12,180 bases of DNA from the NCBI GenBank assembly GCA_964490275.1, contig CAZBBL010000054.1, forward strand, positions 1 through 12,180, written 5' to 3'. This document shows positions 7,240 through 12,180 of the stretch, piece after piece. The DNA is from JAGBWK01 sp964490275. Lineage in GTDB: Bacteria; Bacteroidota; Bacteroidia; Bacteroidales; Muribaculaceae. The notes below the pieces were generated by a model that was not told the origin of the DNA, did no database searches, and was given only the letters and a program-made list of their open reading frames with translations. The first letter of the stretch is position 1. Each line of letters starts with the position of its first letter. Made by a program: the position numbers and the translations under genes.

Positions 7240-7323
7240 GCTCGAATGGTGGAATGGTAGACACGAAGGACTTAAAATCCTTTGGCCATTGCGGCTGTGC
7301 GGGTTCGAGTCCCGCTTCGAGCA
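7240..7323 (+). tRNA. tRNA-Leu (anticodon UAA)
   Basis: The 84-nt sequence folds as a class II cloverleaf. The acceptor stem is GCTCGAA (7240-7246) with TTCGAGC (7316-7322), and the discriminator base is A. The D arm is GTG..CAC. The anticodon stem is AAGGA/TCCTT with loop CTTAAAA, giving anticodon TAA. There is a long variable arm (GGCC..GGCT) typical of leucine. The T arm is GCGGG-TTCGAGT-CCCGC. The 3' CCA is not encoded. It reads UUA leucine codons. Confidence 0.96.
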
Positions 7324-7331
7324 CAAATTTT

Positions 7332-7378
7332 TGACCGACATCGACTCTGCCTATCTGTGGGCGAATGGTTGTCGGTCA
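7332..7378 (+). terminator. Possible tRNA terminator or TSCPD-gene leader hairpin
   Basis: Perfect 9-bp arms TGACCGACA (7332-7340) and TGTCGGTCA (7370-7378) enclose a 29-nt loop and are followed by TTGTTTTATA. It starts 8 nt after the tRNA and ends 24 nt before the next ATG. The long loop and imperfect T tract make termination uncertain. Confidence 0.45.
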
Positions 7379-7402
7379 TTGTTTTATATACATAAATTTA
7401 TT

Positions 7403-7654
7403 ATGAAATATACGTATGAGACTGTCGGCACCTGTTCGCGTGCCATCGAAATCGTTGTCGACGACTGTGGTGTCGTCAAGTCGGTAGAGTTTGTCGGTGG
7501 CTGCCACGGCAATACTCAGGGTATTGCTCGGTTGGTCGAGGGGATGAAGGCTGAGGACGTGGTAGGGCGTCTGCGTGGCATTCGCTGTGGCGCTAAGCCT
7601 ACGTCGTGTCCCGACCAGTTGGCCCAAGCTTTGGAGCAAATCCTCGCTCAATAG
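7403..7654 (+). CDS. TSCPD domain-containing protein (TIGR03905-like)
   Basis: This 83-residue protein has four conserved cysteines: Cys11 (GTCSRAI), Cys34 (GGCHGNTQGI), Cys62 and Cys69 (RCGAKPTSCPDQL, 61-73). The TSCPD signature resembles the C-terminal zinc-binding tail of vitamin B12-dependent ribonucleotide reductase (NrdJ), but here it is free-standing, as in many anaerobes. The cysteines probably bind metal; no function is known to me. The ATG at 7403 gives the usual family N-terminus (MKYTYETVGTCSRAIE). A longer in-frame extension upstream would run through the tRNA and is not real. Apart from the tRNA 80 bp upstream, it has no obvious partner gene. Confidence 0.88.
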   Translation: MKYTYETVGTCSRAIEIVVDDCGVVKSVEFVGGCHGNTQGIARLVEGMKAEDVVGRLRGIRCGAKPTSCPDQLAQALEQILAQ

Positions 7655-7666
7655 CGGCGGCGGGGG

Positions 7667-7753
7667 CATACAGCGACGAGGATGGAATCATCGCGATGGA
7701 GCGGCGAAAATCGCAGTGTGTCATGGCGATGATGGTGGCGTGCACGCTGTATG
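7667..7753. repeat. Nested inverted-repeat element (possible structured RNA or REPIN-like)
   Basis: Three nested arm pairs share one centre: CATACAGCG 7667-7675 with CGCTGTATG 7745-7753, ATCATCGC 7687-7694 with GCGATGAT 7726-7733, and GCGA 7704-7707 with TCGC 7711-7714 around an AAA loop. The internal loops between the outer pairs are symmetric at 11 nt on each side. The element lies in non-coding DNA after the TSCPD gene. I know no family for it. Confidence 0.5.
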
Positions 7754-7778
7754 AGACCTATAACCAAGTTGACGTTTC

Positions 7779-7798
7779 GGGCGAAATGAATTTCGCCC
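7779..7798. repeat. REP-like palindrome
   Basis: GGGCGAAAT (7779-7787) and ATTTCGCCC (7790-7798) are perfect reverse complements around GA. Read on the minus strand the element continues from ATGTAGGGGCGAA, close to the ATGTAGAGGCGA that opens the hairpin at 2601. This suggests a dispersed palindromic repeat family. It lies 26 bp after the nested element at 7667-7753, and both may be one repeat unit. Confidence 0.55.
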
Positions 7799-7865
7799 CT
7801 ACATTGAGGATGCGAAACTTGTTTTGAGATAAAATCGCTGTAATTAGCTAAAAATAGATTAATCG

Positions 7866-7897
7866 TTTGGCAAATAATAAATTATAATTTATATTTG
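7866..7897 (+). promoter_or_regulatory. Promoter of the DUF4160-DUF2442 pair
   Basis: TTTG (7866-7869), a 20-nt spacer and TATATTTG (7890-7897) match the Bacteroidetes consensus at both boxes. Transcription would begin near 7904, just before the ATG at 7922. This argues against the in-frame TTG at 7895, which lies inside the -7 box. Confidence 0.75.
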
Positions 7898-7921
7898 CGT
7901 AAGATAAGATGTTTAATAATT

Positions 7922-8155
7922 ATGCCTACGCTATTTATTTTATTGGGTTTTCGTTTCTTCTTTTGGTCTAATGATCATGAGCCAATTCATGTACATATAT
8001 CAAAAGGCGATTCAGAAGCAAAATACAAAGTTGAGGATATTGAGCTTGTAGATAATTTCGGCTTTAAGAATAATGAATTACGTATGATAGAATCGATTAT
8101 CGAGGAAAATAAGGAGATTATCATACAGCGTTGGCATGAATATTTTAATAAATGA
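7922..8155 (+). CDS. DUF4160 domain protein
   Basis: This 77-residue protein shows the DUF4160 pattern: MPTLF at the start, then GFRFFFWSNDHEPIHVHI (9-26) with the conserved His-Glu-Pro-Ile-His-Val-His cluster, and a C-terminal helix rich in Glu and Ile (NNELRMIESIIEENKEIIIQRW). No function is established. The paired histidines suggest a metal or active site, which is inference. ATG 7922 is chosen because it gives the usual family N-terminus and lies about 18 nt after the predicted transcription start. It overlaps the DUF2442 start by 4 bp (ATGA), so the two are translationally coupled. The gene is clearly more AT-rich than its neighbours, which hints at acquisition by transfer. It could be one half of a toxin-antitoxin-like pair, which is unproven. 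Confidence 0.85.
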   Translation: MPTLFILLGFRFFFWSNDHEPIHVHISKGDSEAKYKVEDIELVDNFGFKNNELRMIESIIEENKEIIIQRWHEYFNK

Positions 8156-8391
8156 AGATAGGAATGAATCGTACGCAGGTTGCACATGTATGGCTGACCG
8201 ATACGGCGATATGGGTTGAGCTGAAGGATGGTCGTAAGGCTAAGGAGTGTTTTGCCGATTATTCGCGCCTTAGTGATGCGACAGATGCCCAAAGGAAAAG
8301 ATTTGTGCTATCTCCTTTGGGGATACATTGGCCCGAGATTGACGAAGATTTGTCGTATGAGGGCTTTTTCAACAAGCAGAGCCTGGATTAA
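8152..8391 (+). CDS. DUF2442 domain protein
   Basis: This 79-residue protein matches the DUF2442 pattern: an N-terminal beta hairpin (VAHVWLTDTAIWVELKDG, 10-27), a short helix with SRLSDATDAQRKRFVLS (38-54) and the ending IHWPEIDEDLSYEGFF (58-73). It starts within the stop of DUF4160 (ATGA overlap). DUF2442 proteins are small, widespread and often sit beside DUF4160; I know of no proven biochemical role. The ATG at 8152 is used because of the overlap, although Met5 is an alternative start. The base composition is less AT-rich than that of its partner. It may bind the DUF4160 protein or DNA. Its stop overlaps the convergent DUF4491 stop. Confidence 0.85.
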   Translation: MKIGMNRTQVAHVWLTDTAIWVELKDGRKAKECFADYSRLSDATDAQRKRFVLSPLGIHWPEIDEDLSYEGFFNKQSLD

Positions 8392-8696
8392 GACCCCCGG
8401 CGTGGGTTGCGGGGAAACCAGCCTTTGGCTACGCGTTGGCGTTGCTCGAAGAGTTCTTTTATCGACCATAGCGATGAGAAGCCTACTACGCCGAGCAGCG
8501 GCGAGAGGAAGGCGTCGTCGACGATGATGCAGGCGGCGATGGCGCTTAGGCCTACGATGAGAAACACCCACCATGGGCGTGTGCCCCAATGATATTCGGT
8601 TTTGATGACTATCGGGTGAAATAGTCCGATAATCAAGAATGTAGCTATCCCTATGCTAAGCCCGAGCAGATGATGCTCTGATAAAAATTGTGTCAT
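8388..8696 (-). CDS. DUF4491 family inner-membrane protein
   Basis: This 102-residue protein has three hydrophobic segments at about 9-30, 41-59 and 64-80. The family-typical stretches GIATFLIIGLFHPIVIKTEY (16-35), the WGTRPWWVF block (37-45), and an ending with SIKELFEQ, RVAKGWFP and NP are all visible. It matches DUF4491, a Bacteroidetes-enriched family of unknown function. It begins 3 bp after the stop of the muramidase gene, so the two form a tight operon and may both act at the cell envelope, which is inference from position. Its stop codon shares TTAA with the DUF2442 stop on the other strand. Confidence 0.85.
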   Translation of the reverse strand: MTQFLSEHHLLGLSIGIATFLIIGLFHPIVIKTEYHWGTRPWWVFLIVGLSAIAACIIVDDAFLSPLLGVVGFSSLWSIKELFEQRQRVAKGWFPRNPRRGS

Positions 8697-8699
8697 CGT

Positions 8700-9470
8700 T
8701 TATTTTTCTTGTCGTTTAAATTTCTGATAAGCGGCGGCCATTTTGTTGTGGTAGTTGTGTTTGCGGTAGCCGGGGCCGTTGTAGCGGAGCGAGAAGGCCG
8801 CCCAGTTTTTGGCTTTGATATATTTTACGAGGTCGTTGCTGCGGCAGAAGGCGGCAAACAATTCGAGTTGGTCGCGTTCGGAGCGCGACATGCGTTTGAC
8901 GAAGTCGTAGATTGACTCGGTTTTGCATTTCTTCCAATTAAATCCGCCGATTTGAAACATGCCCCAGAAGACGCTTTCGTAGGCGGCTTCTTCGTTGACT
9001 TGTGCGATGGCGTCGAGGCGAGCTTGTTGTGCTGCTTGGCGTGAGCCGTAGCGGCGTGCGTCGGGTTGGCGGAAGGCTATGGGGGCACGTCGGCGTGCGT
9101 CGGCGAGGTTTACGCCGTGGCGTGGTGCCATCTGTCGGTAGATTGAGAGGTCGAAGTTGATCAGAGGTTTGCCGTCGGCCCAGAAGCCTGAGTGTTGGCT
9201 GCCTGTTTCGATATCAACCACTGCTTTGATGGCTGCTACTTCGACTCCCAATTCGGCTGCTACTTCGCGATAGTCTTTTTCGGTGAGGCGTATTGAGCGA
9301 ATCTCCTCTTCGGTGGCGAACGTGGGTATGACGACGAGCGATTGGTGGAGGAGTGAGTCGAGTTGCATCTCACTGGGCATTAGTGGCAGTATGGTGGCTT
9401 CGGGGTCGATGGCCGAGGCCGCCGAGGCTGTCAGCAGGGTTGCTATGGCCGGCAGTAGTAGCTTTTTCAT
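8700..9470 (-). CDS. Secreted N-acetylmuramidase-like protein (DUF3380 family)
   Basis: This 256-residue protein has a signal peptide (MKKLLLPAIATLL..ASA, cleavage after residue 20), so it is exported to the periplasm or beyond. From about residue 70 it resembles the N-acetylmuramidase domain: GVEVAAIKAVVDIETG (75-90) with the candidate catalytic Glu88, GFWADGKPLINFD (95-107), the ESVFWGMFQIGGFNW segment (165-179) and the C-terminal W-x5-RYNGPGY (223-235). It should cut the glycan strand of peptidoglycan. The usual ILFERH-like motif after the DG-x-P turn is changed to LINFDLSIY, so activity or specificity may differ. It is followed after 3 bp by a DUF4491 membrane protein. It is probably a cell-wall remodelling enzyme; a prophage endolysin is less likely because of the signal peptide and the absence of phage genes. 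Confidence 0.8.
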   Translation of the reverse strand: MKKLLLPAIATLLTASAASAIDPEATILPLMPSEMQLDSLLHQSLVVIPTFATEEEIRSIRLTEKDYREVAAELGVEVAAIKAVVDIETGSQHSGFWADGKPLINFDLSIYRQMAPRHGVNLADARRRAPIAFRQPDARRYGSRQAAQQARLDAIAQVNEEAAYESVFWGMFQIGGFNWKKCKTESIYDFVKRMSRSERDQLELFAAFCRSNDLVKYIKAKNWAAFSLRYNGPGYRKHNYHNKMAAAYQKFKRQEK

Positions 9471-9548
9471 GAGGCGATGGGCTGGTGGGGGGGTATACTA
9501 AGCAGATGGTTGATGATAATTGATTGGAAGCTATGATGGAGATAAACA

Positions 9549-9589
9549 ACGGGAGCGGAGCGCCATGAAGTGTGTAGCCCCGCTCCCGT
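9549..9589 (-). terminator. Terminator of pepD
   Basis: Perfect 10-bp arms, ACGGGAGCGG at 9549-9558 and CCGCTCCCGT at 9580-9589, form a GC-rich stem that two further pairs extend past one mismatch (9559/9579). On the minus strand it is followed by TGTTTATC. It starts 26 nt beyond the pepD stop and separates pepD from the muramidase gene. Confidence 0.7.
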
Positions 9590-9615
9590 GATGTTATGTA
9601 AGAGCGGTTGCGGGC

Positions 9616-11076
9616 TTATTTTTTAAGCTCGGCAACTTTTTCGAGGATGCGTTTGAGTTGTTGCCAGAAACGGTCGACGGCGGGGATGTGCATTTTCTCC
9701 GAGGGAGAGTGAACGCCGCGCAATGTGGGGCCGAATGAAACCATGTCAAGGTCGGGGTAGACCGATTTAAACAGGCCGCATTCCAATCCGGCGTGGATGG
9801 CTTTGATGGCGGGTTTGACGCCGTAGAGTTCTTCGTAGGCGTCGGAGGCGATTTTCATGATTGGAGAGTGCATGTTGGGTTGCCATCCGGGGTATCCTTC
9901 GCCGATGGTGACGTCGGCGCCTGCCAGGGTGAAGACGGCTGCTACTTGGTGGGCGATGTCGAGTTTGCGCGATTCGACAGAGCTGCGTTGGCTTGTGGTG
10001 ACCAAGATTTTGTTGTCGGGGAGCATTTTGACGGCGGCGAGGTTGGTGGATGTTTCGACCAGGCCTTCGAGTTCGCGGCTCATTGACACTACTCCGTGAG
10101 GAGCGCAATAGAGGGCGCGAATGAGGTTGATAGATGTGGCTGAGTCGATGCAATATTCGGGGCTTTCGACGCTTTCCATCTCGATGTTGAGGGTAGGTTC
10201 GATGCCTTGATATTCGTTGGCGATGACGGCGATATAGTTGTTGAGGGCGATGCGGATGTCTTCTTTGTTGGAGACGTGGACGCCGACGATGGCATGTGCT
10301 GCGCGGGGGATGGCGTTGCGGAGGTTGCCGCCGTCAAATTCTACGACTGAGATGCTATATTTTTGAGAGAGGTCCCAGAGGAAGCGTGCGAGCACTTTGT
10401 TGGCGTTGGCGCGACCGAGGATGATGTCGCCGCCTGAGTGGCCGCCGAGACCGCCAACGACGGCGATGCGGAAGTATTGGAAGTCGTTGGGCGACATTGA
10501 GCGCTCATATTTAAATGTGGCGGTGGTGTCGATGCCGCCGGCGCAGCCTACAAACACTTCGGCGTCGTCTTCAGAGTCGAGGTTGAGGAGTATTTTGCCT
10601 GTGACCATATCTTTGCCAAGGTTGAAGGCGCCGGTCATGCCGGTTTCTTCGTCGACGGTGACGAGCACTTCGAGGGGGCCGTGAACGAATGAGTCGTCGA
10701 TCATGGCGGCGAGCGATGCGGCTACGCCGATGCCGTTGTCGGCGCCGAGGGTAGTGCCGTCGGCGCGTACCCATTCGCCGTCGACGATGGTTTTGATGGG
10801 GTTGTTTTCGAAGTCGAACGATTTGTCGTTAGATTCGCAAACCATATCCATGTGGCCTTGCATGATGACTGTGGGGGCGTTTTCATAGCCGGGGGTTGCG
10901 GGTTTCGACATGGCGACGTTGCCGATTTCGTCGGTTTTGGCGGCGATGTTGTGTTTTTTTGCGAAGTCGAGGAGGAATTGACGTATTTTTTCCTCTTTTT
11001 TCGACGGGCGCGGAATCTTGGTAATTTGGTCGAAAATCTCGAAGACGATTTTCGGATTCAGGTCTTTTACTTCCAT
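9616..11076 (-). CDS. pepD: Aminoacyl-histidine dipeptidase (M20C peptidase)
   Basis: This 486-residue cytosolic di-zinc dipeptidase cleaves Xaa-His dipeptides such as carnosine and other unspecific dipeptides. Expected M20 residues are visible: His75 and Asp77 in GHMDMVCE, the bridging Asp113 in GADNGIG, Glu143-Glu144 in VDEETGMTGA, Asp167 in NLDSED, and His456 in GVHSPSEKMHIP. His213 in GGHSGGD belongs to the lid/dimerisation domain. The length is typical of bacterial PepD. It stands alone with its own terminator downstream and a divergent promoter region upstream. Many gut Bacteroidetes carry several paralogues, so the exact substrate range is unknown. Confidence 0.95.
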   Translation of the reverse strand: MEVKDLNPKIVFEIFDQITKIPRPSKKEEKIRQFLLDFAKKHNIAAKTDEIGNVAMSKPATPGYENAPTVIMQGHMDMVCESNDKSFDFENNPIKTIVDGEWVRADGTTLGADNGIGVAASLAAMIDDSFVHGPLEVLVTVDEETGMTGAFNLGKDMVTGKILLNLDSEDDAEVFVGCAGGIDTTATFKYERSMSPNDFQYFRIAVVGGLGGHSGGDIILGRANANKVLARFLWDLSQKYSISVVEFDGGNLRNAIPRAAHAIVGVHVSNKEDIRIALNNYIAVIANEYQGIEPTLNIEMESVESPEYCIDSATSINLIRALYCAPHGVVSMSRELEGLVETSTNLAAVKMLPDNKILVTTSQRSSVESRKLDIAHQVAAVFTLAGADVTIGEGYPGWQPNMHSPIMKIASDAYEELYGVKPAIKAIHAGLECGLFKSVYPDLDMVSFGPTLRGVHSPSEKMHIPAVDRFWQQLKRILEKVAELKK

Positions 11077-11156
11077 AATGTAATTTTAGGTTATGTTGGT
11101 CGTTTAAAATGTCTTGCGTAATAGCAAAAGATGTTAAAAACATCGTTATTCGCTGA

Positions 11157-11189
11157 CTAAGTTACAAAAATAAATTTGTAAACAGCAAA
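11157..11189 (-). promoter_or_regulatory. Possible pepD promoter
   Basis: On the minus strand TTTG (11186-11189) is followed after 21 nt by TAACTTAG (11157-11164), a one-base departure from TAnnTTTG. An overlapping full -7 match, TATTTTTG (11165-11172), lacks a -33 box. Either gives a leader of about 75 nt. That leader carries a small hairpin (GATGTT/AACATC, 11130-11144) followed by TTTT, which may attenuate. Confidence 0.35.
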
Positions 11190-11207
11190 TATTTTATCCA
11201 TCTTTCC

Positions 11208-11215
11208 TATATTTG
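11208..11215 (+). promoter_or_regulatory. Promoter -7 box of the small membrane protein and OmpH operon
   Basis: TATATTTG matches TAnnTTTG fully, 23 nt before the ATG at 11239. The -33 region is weak. It also lies inside the out-of-frame sequence before the alternative TTG start at 11224, which supports the ATG. Confidence 0.55.
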
Positions 11216-11238
11216 CACAGAATTTGCTCACGAAACCG

Positions 11239-11421
11239 ATGAAATTGCTATTTTTGACACTATTTCTGCTGGCTGTAGCATTCCTATTGTTAGGCGTCAA
11301 AGTGTTGTTTGTCAAAGGTGGAAAATTTCCTTCGGGCCACGTCCACGACATCGAAGCTCTACGCAAGCGACGCGAGACGGAGCAAGCTCAAAACAAAGAT
11401 AAACAAACAGCAACCAAATAA
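11239..11421 (+). CDS. Small single-span membrane protein
   Basis: This 60-residue protein has one N-terminal hydrophobic helix (MKLLFLTLFLLAVAFLLLGV, 1-20). A conserved-looking patch KGGKFPSGHVHDIEALRKR (26-44) follows, then a charged tail ending QNKDKQTATK. Short proteins of this shape are, from memory, common in Bacteroidetes, often with a Cys after the ALRKR-like block; none is present here. The helix could anchor it in the inner membrane. The function is unknown. ATG 11239 is preferred over an in-frame TTG at 11224 because of promoter spacing. It is 21 bp upstream of the OmpH-like gene and probably cotranscribed. Confidence 0.75.
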   Translation: MKLLFLTLFLLAVAFLLLGVKVLFVKGGKFPSGHVHDIEALRKRRETEQAQNKDKQTATK

Positions 11422-11442
11422 AACCAATCAAAAAACGTGCAC

Positions 11443-12078
11443 ATGAACAAACTCGTGTTCTCCATCGCAGCAGCTGCCGTTATCGCAGGTTCAGCCCTCT
11501 GCTCCTGCTCTTCCGACGCCGCTAAACAGGGAAAGAAAACCGCCGATAATGCCATCTCAGCCGAGGGTGTTACGAATATCCGTTTTTACAACCTCGACTC
11601 TGTGTCGAAAAACTATAAGCTGATTGAGAAACTCAACGCCGAAGCCGACGCCGCGATGGCCGAATATCAGGCTGAAGAACGTCGCAAATCAAACGAGCTT
11701 CAACGTATCGGCGCTCAAATCCAAGACAAGGTGCGCAACAATGGCTACCTCTCTGAGGCAAGCTACAATGCCGACGTACAAGATTTCCAAAACAAGCAAA
11801 CCCAAGCTCAAAACTATTTGGCCGGTTTGCAAGAGAAACTTGCTAAAAAAGCTGCCGACCAGCAACAAATGCTGCTCGACTCTATCAATAACTTCCTCGA
11901 AGCCTACAACGCCAAGCTCGACCGTCCGTTCGACGCTATCTTTATCATGACCCCCGGTCAATACGTCAACCCCGACCTCGACATCACCGACGATATCGTC
12001 GAAGGCCTCAACGCCCGCTATGTTGAGAAAGCTACCAAGGCCGATAAGGACGAAAAAGCTGAGACGGCTAAGAAATAA
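11443..12078 (+). CDS. OmpH/Skp-like periplasmic chaperone, probable lipoprotein
   Basis: This 211-residue protein starts with a hydrophobic signal (MNKLVFSIAAAAVIAGSALC) running into SCSSD. Cys20 and Cys22 make a lipoprotein start likely, although neither forms a perfect lipobox (LCSC is the best). The mature part begins with a beta strand (NIRFYNLDSVSKNY) and is followed by two long helices rich in Glu, Lys, Gln and Ala (about 60-155), which would be the Skp coiled-coil tentacles. FDAIFIMTPGQYVNPDLDITDDIVEGLNARY then closes the core, and a charged Lys/Asp/Glu tail ends the protein. The order is that of OmpH/Skp proteins, which hold outer-membrane proteins in the periplasm. The ATG at 11443 is preferred over the GTG at 11437. 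The ortholog-level role is inferred. Confidence 0.87.
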   Translation: MNKLVFSIAAAAVIAGSALCSCSSDAAKQGKKTADNAISAEGVTNIRFYNLDSVSKNYKLIEKLNAEADAAMAEYQAEERRKSNELQRIGAQIQDKVRNNGYLSEASYNADVQDFQNKQTQAQNYLAGLQEKLAKKAADQQQMLLDSINNFLEAYNAKLDRPFDAIFIMTPGQYVNPDLDITDDIVEGLNARYVEKATKADKDEKAETAKK

Positions 12079-12180
12079 TATATCACTCAATTTCAACACA
12101 TCTCTCCACTAACCCTACAAAGCATCACATCTGAAATTCGTCACAAACTACGAGGTCGTGTCCCCCCAACCGCAACGGAC
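12079..12180. other. Right-edge stretch, no gene called
   Basis: No terminator or promoter is evident. A plus-strand frame from 12113 is open to the edge and reads like protein (KFVTNYEVVSPQPQ), but it has no ATG. A gene may start here with an unusual codon or continue outside the window; this cannot be decided. Confidence 0.2.

Noticed and set aside
7606..7827. 73-codon frame reaching into the non-coding stretch before DUF4160
   Set aside because: It overlaps the end of the TSCPD gene in another frame and runs through the nested repeat and the palindrome; the peptide shows no conserved pattern.
7895..7921. TTG start extending DUF4160 by nine residues
   Set aside because: The TTG is the end of the promoter -7 box, and ATG 7922 gives the usual family N-terminus.
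7240..8391. Integrated element at tRNA-Leu
   Set aside because: I looked for a second copy of the tRNA 3' end downstream and for an integrase and found neither. The accessory pair may be an insertion, but not a recognisable tRNA-targeted island within this window.
12113..12180. Start of another gene at the right edge
   Set aside because: The frame reads plausibly but has no ATG and only 22 codons before the edge, which is too little to call.
1..12180. CRISPR array, insertion sequence or riboswitch
   Set aside because: No regularly spaced direct repeats, no transposase and no known riboswitch motif were seen on either strand.

Overview
The window looks like a chromosomal segment from a member of the Bacteroidales, with a gene content close to Bacteroides, Prevotella or Muribaculaceae. 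The evidence is the Bacteroidetes-type promoter boxes (TAnnTTTG at -7, TTTG or TTG about 20 nt upstream), the general absence of Shine-Dalgarno sequences, and family content typical of that order: a GH57 protein paired with a GT4 glycosyltransferase, DUF4491, TSCPD and OmpH-like proteins, and the yceD-rpmF-fabH-era-der gene order. Most of the window is ordinary core genome. The accessory part is a short stretch at about 7650-8400.

Left part (1-2650, plus strand): the 3' portion of a GT4 glycosyltransferase, then a GH57 alpha-amylase-like protein, probably one operon for alpha-glucan/glycogen metabolism. The GH57 protein keeps the nucleophile Glu but has Thr where the catalytic Asp is expected, and it ends in a histone-H1-like Lys/Ala tail. 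A perfect 14-bp hairpin separates it from the convergent gene der.

Middle (2653-7061, minus strand, read right to left): DUF177/YceD, rpmF (L32), fabH, era and der. These link ribosome biogenesis with fatty-acid synthesis. Probable internal promoters lie before fabH, era and der, and there is an intrinsic terminator between fabH and era. fabH has a long leader with a 9-bp inverted repeat close to its start codon.

7130-8391 (plus strand): a tRNA-Leu(UAA) gene with its own promoter, a TSCPD-domain protein, a non-coding stretch holding a nested inverted-repeat structure and a REP-like palindrome, then an AT-rich bicistron DUF4160-DUF2442 with a textbook promoter. This last pair is the best candidate for a small accessory two-gene module.

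Right part: on the minus strand, a secreted muramidase-like protein followed by the membrane protein DUF4491, and the M20C dipeptidase pepD with its own terminator. Divergent from pepD, on the plus strand, are a small membrane protein and an OmpH/Skp-like lipoprotein. The last 100 bases hold no gene that I can call. All calls come from reading the sequence; no homology search was run.
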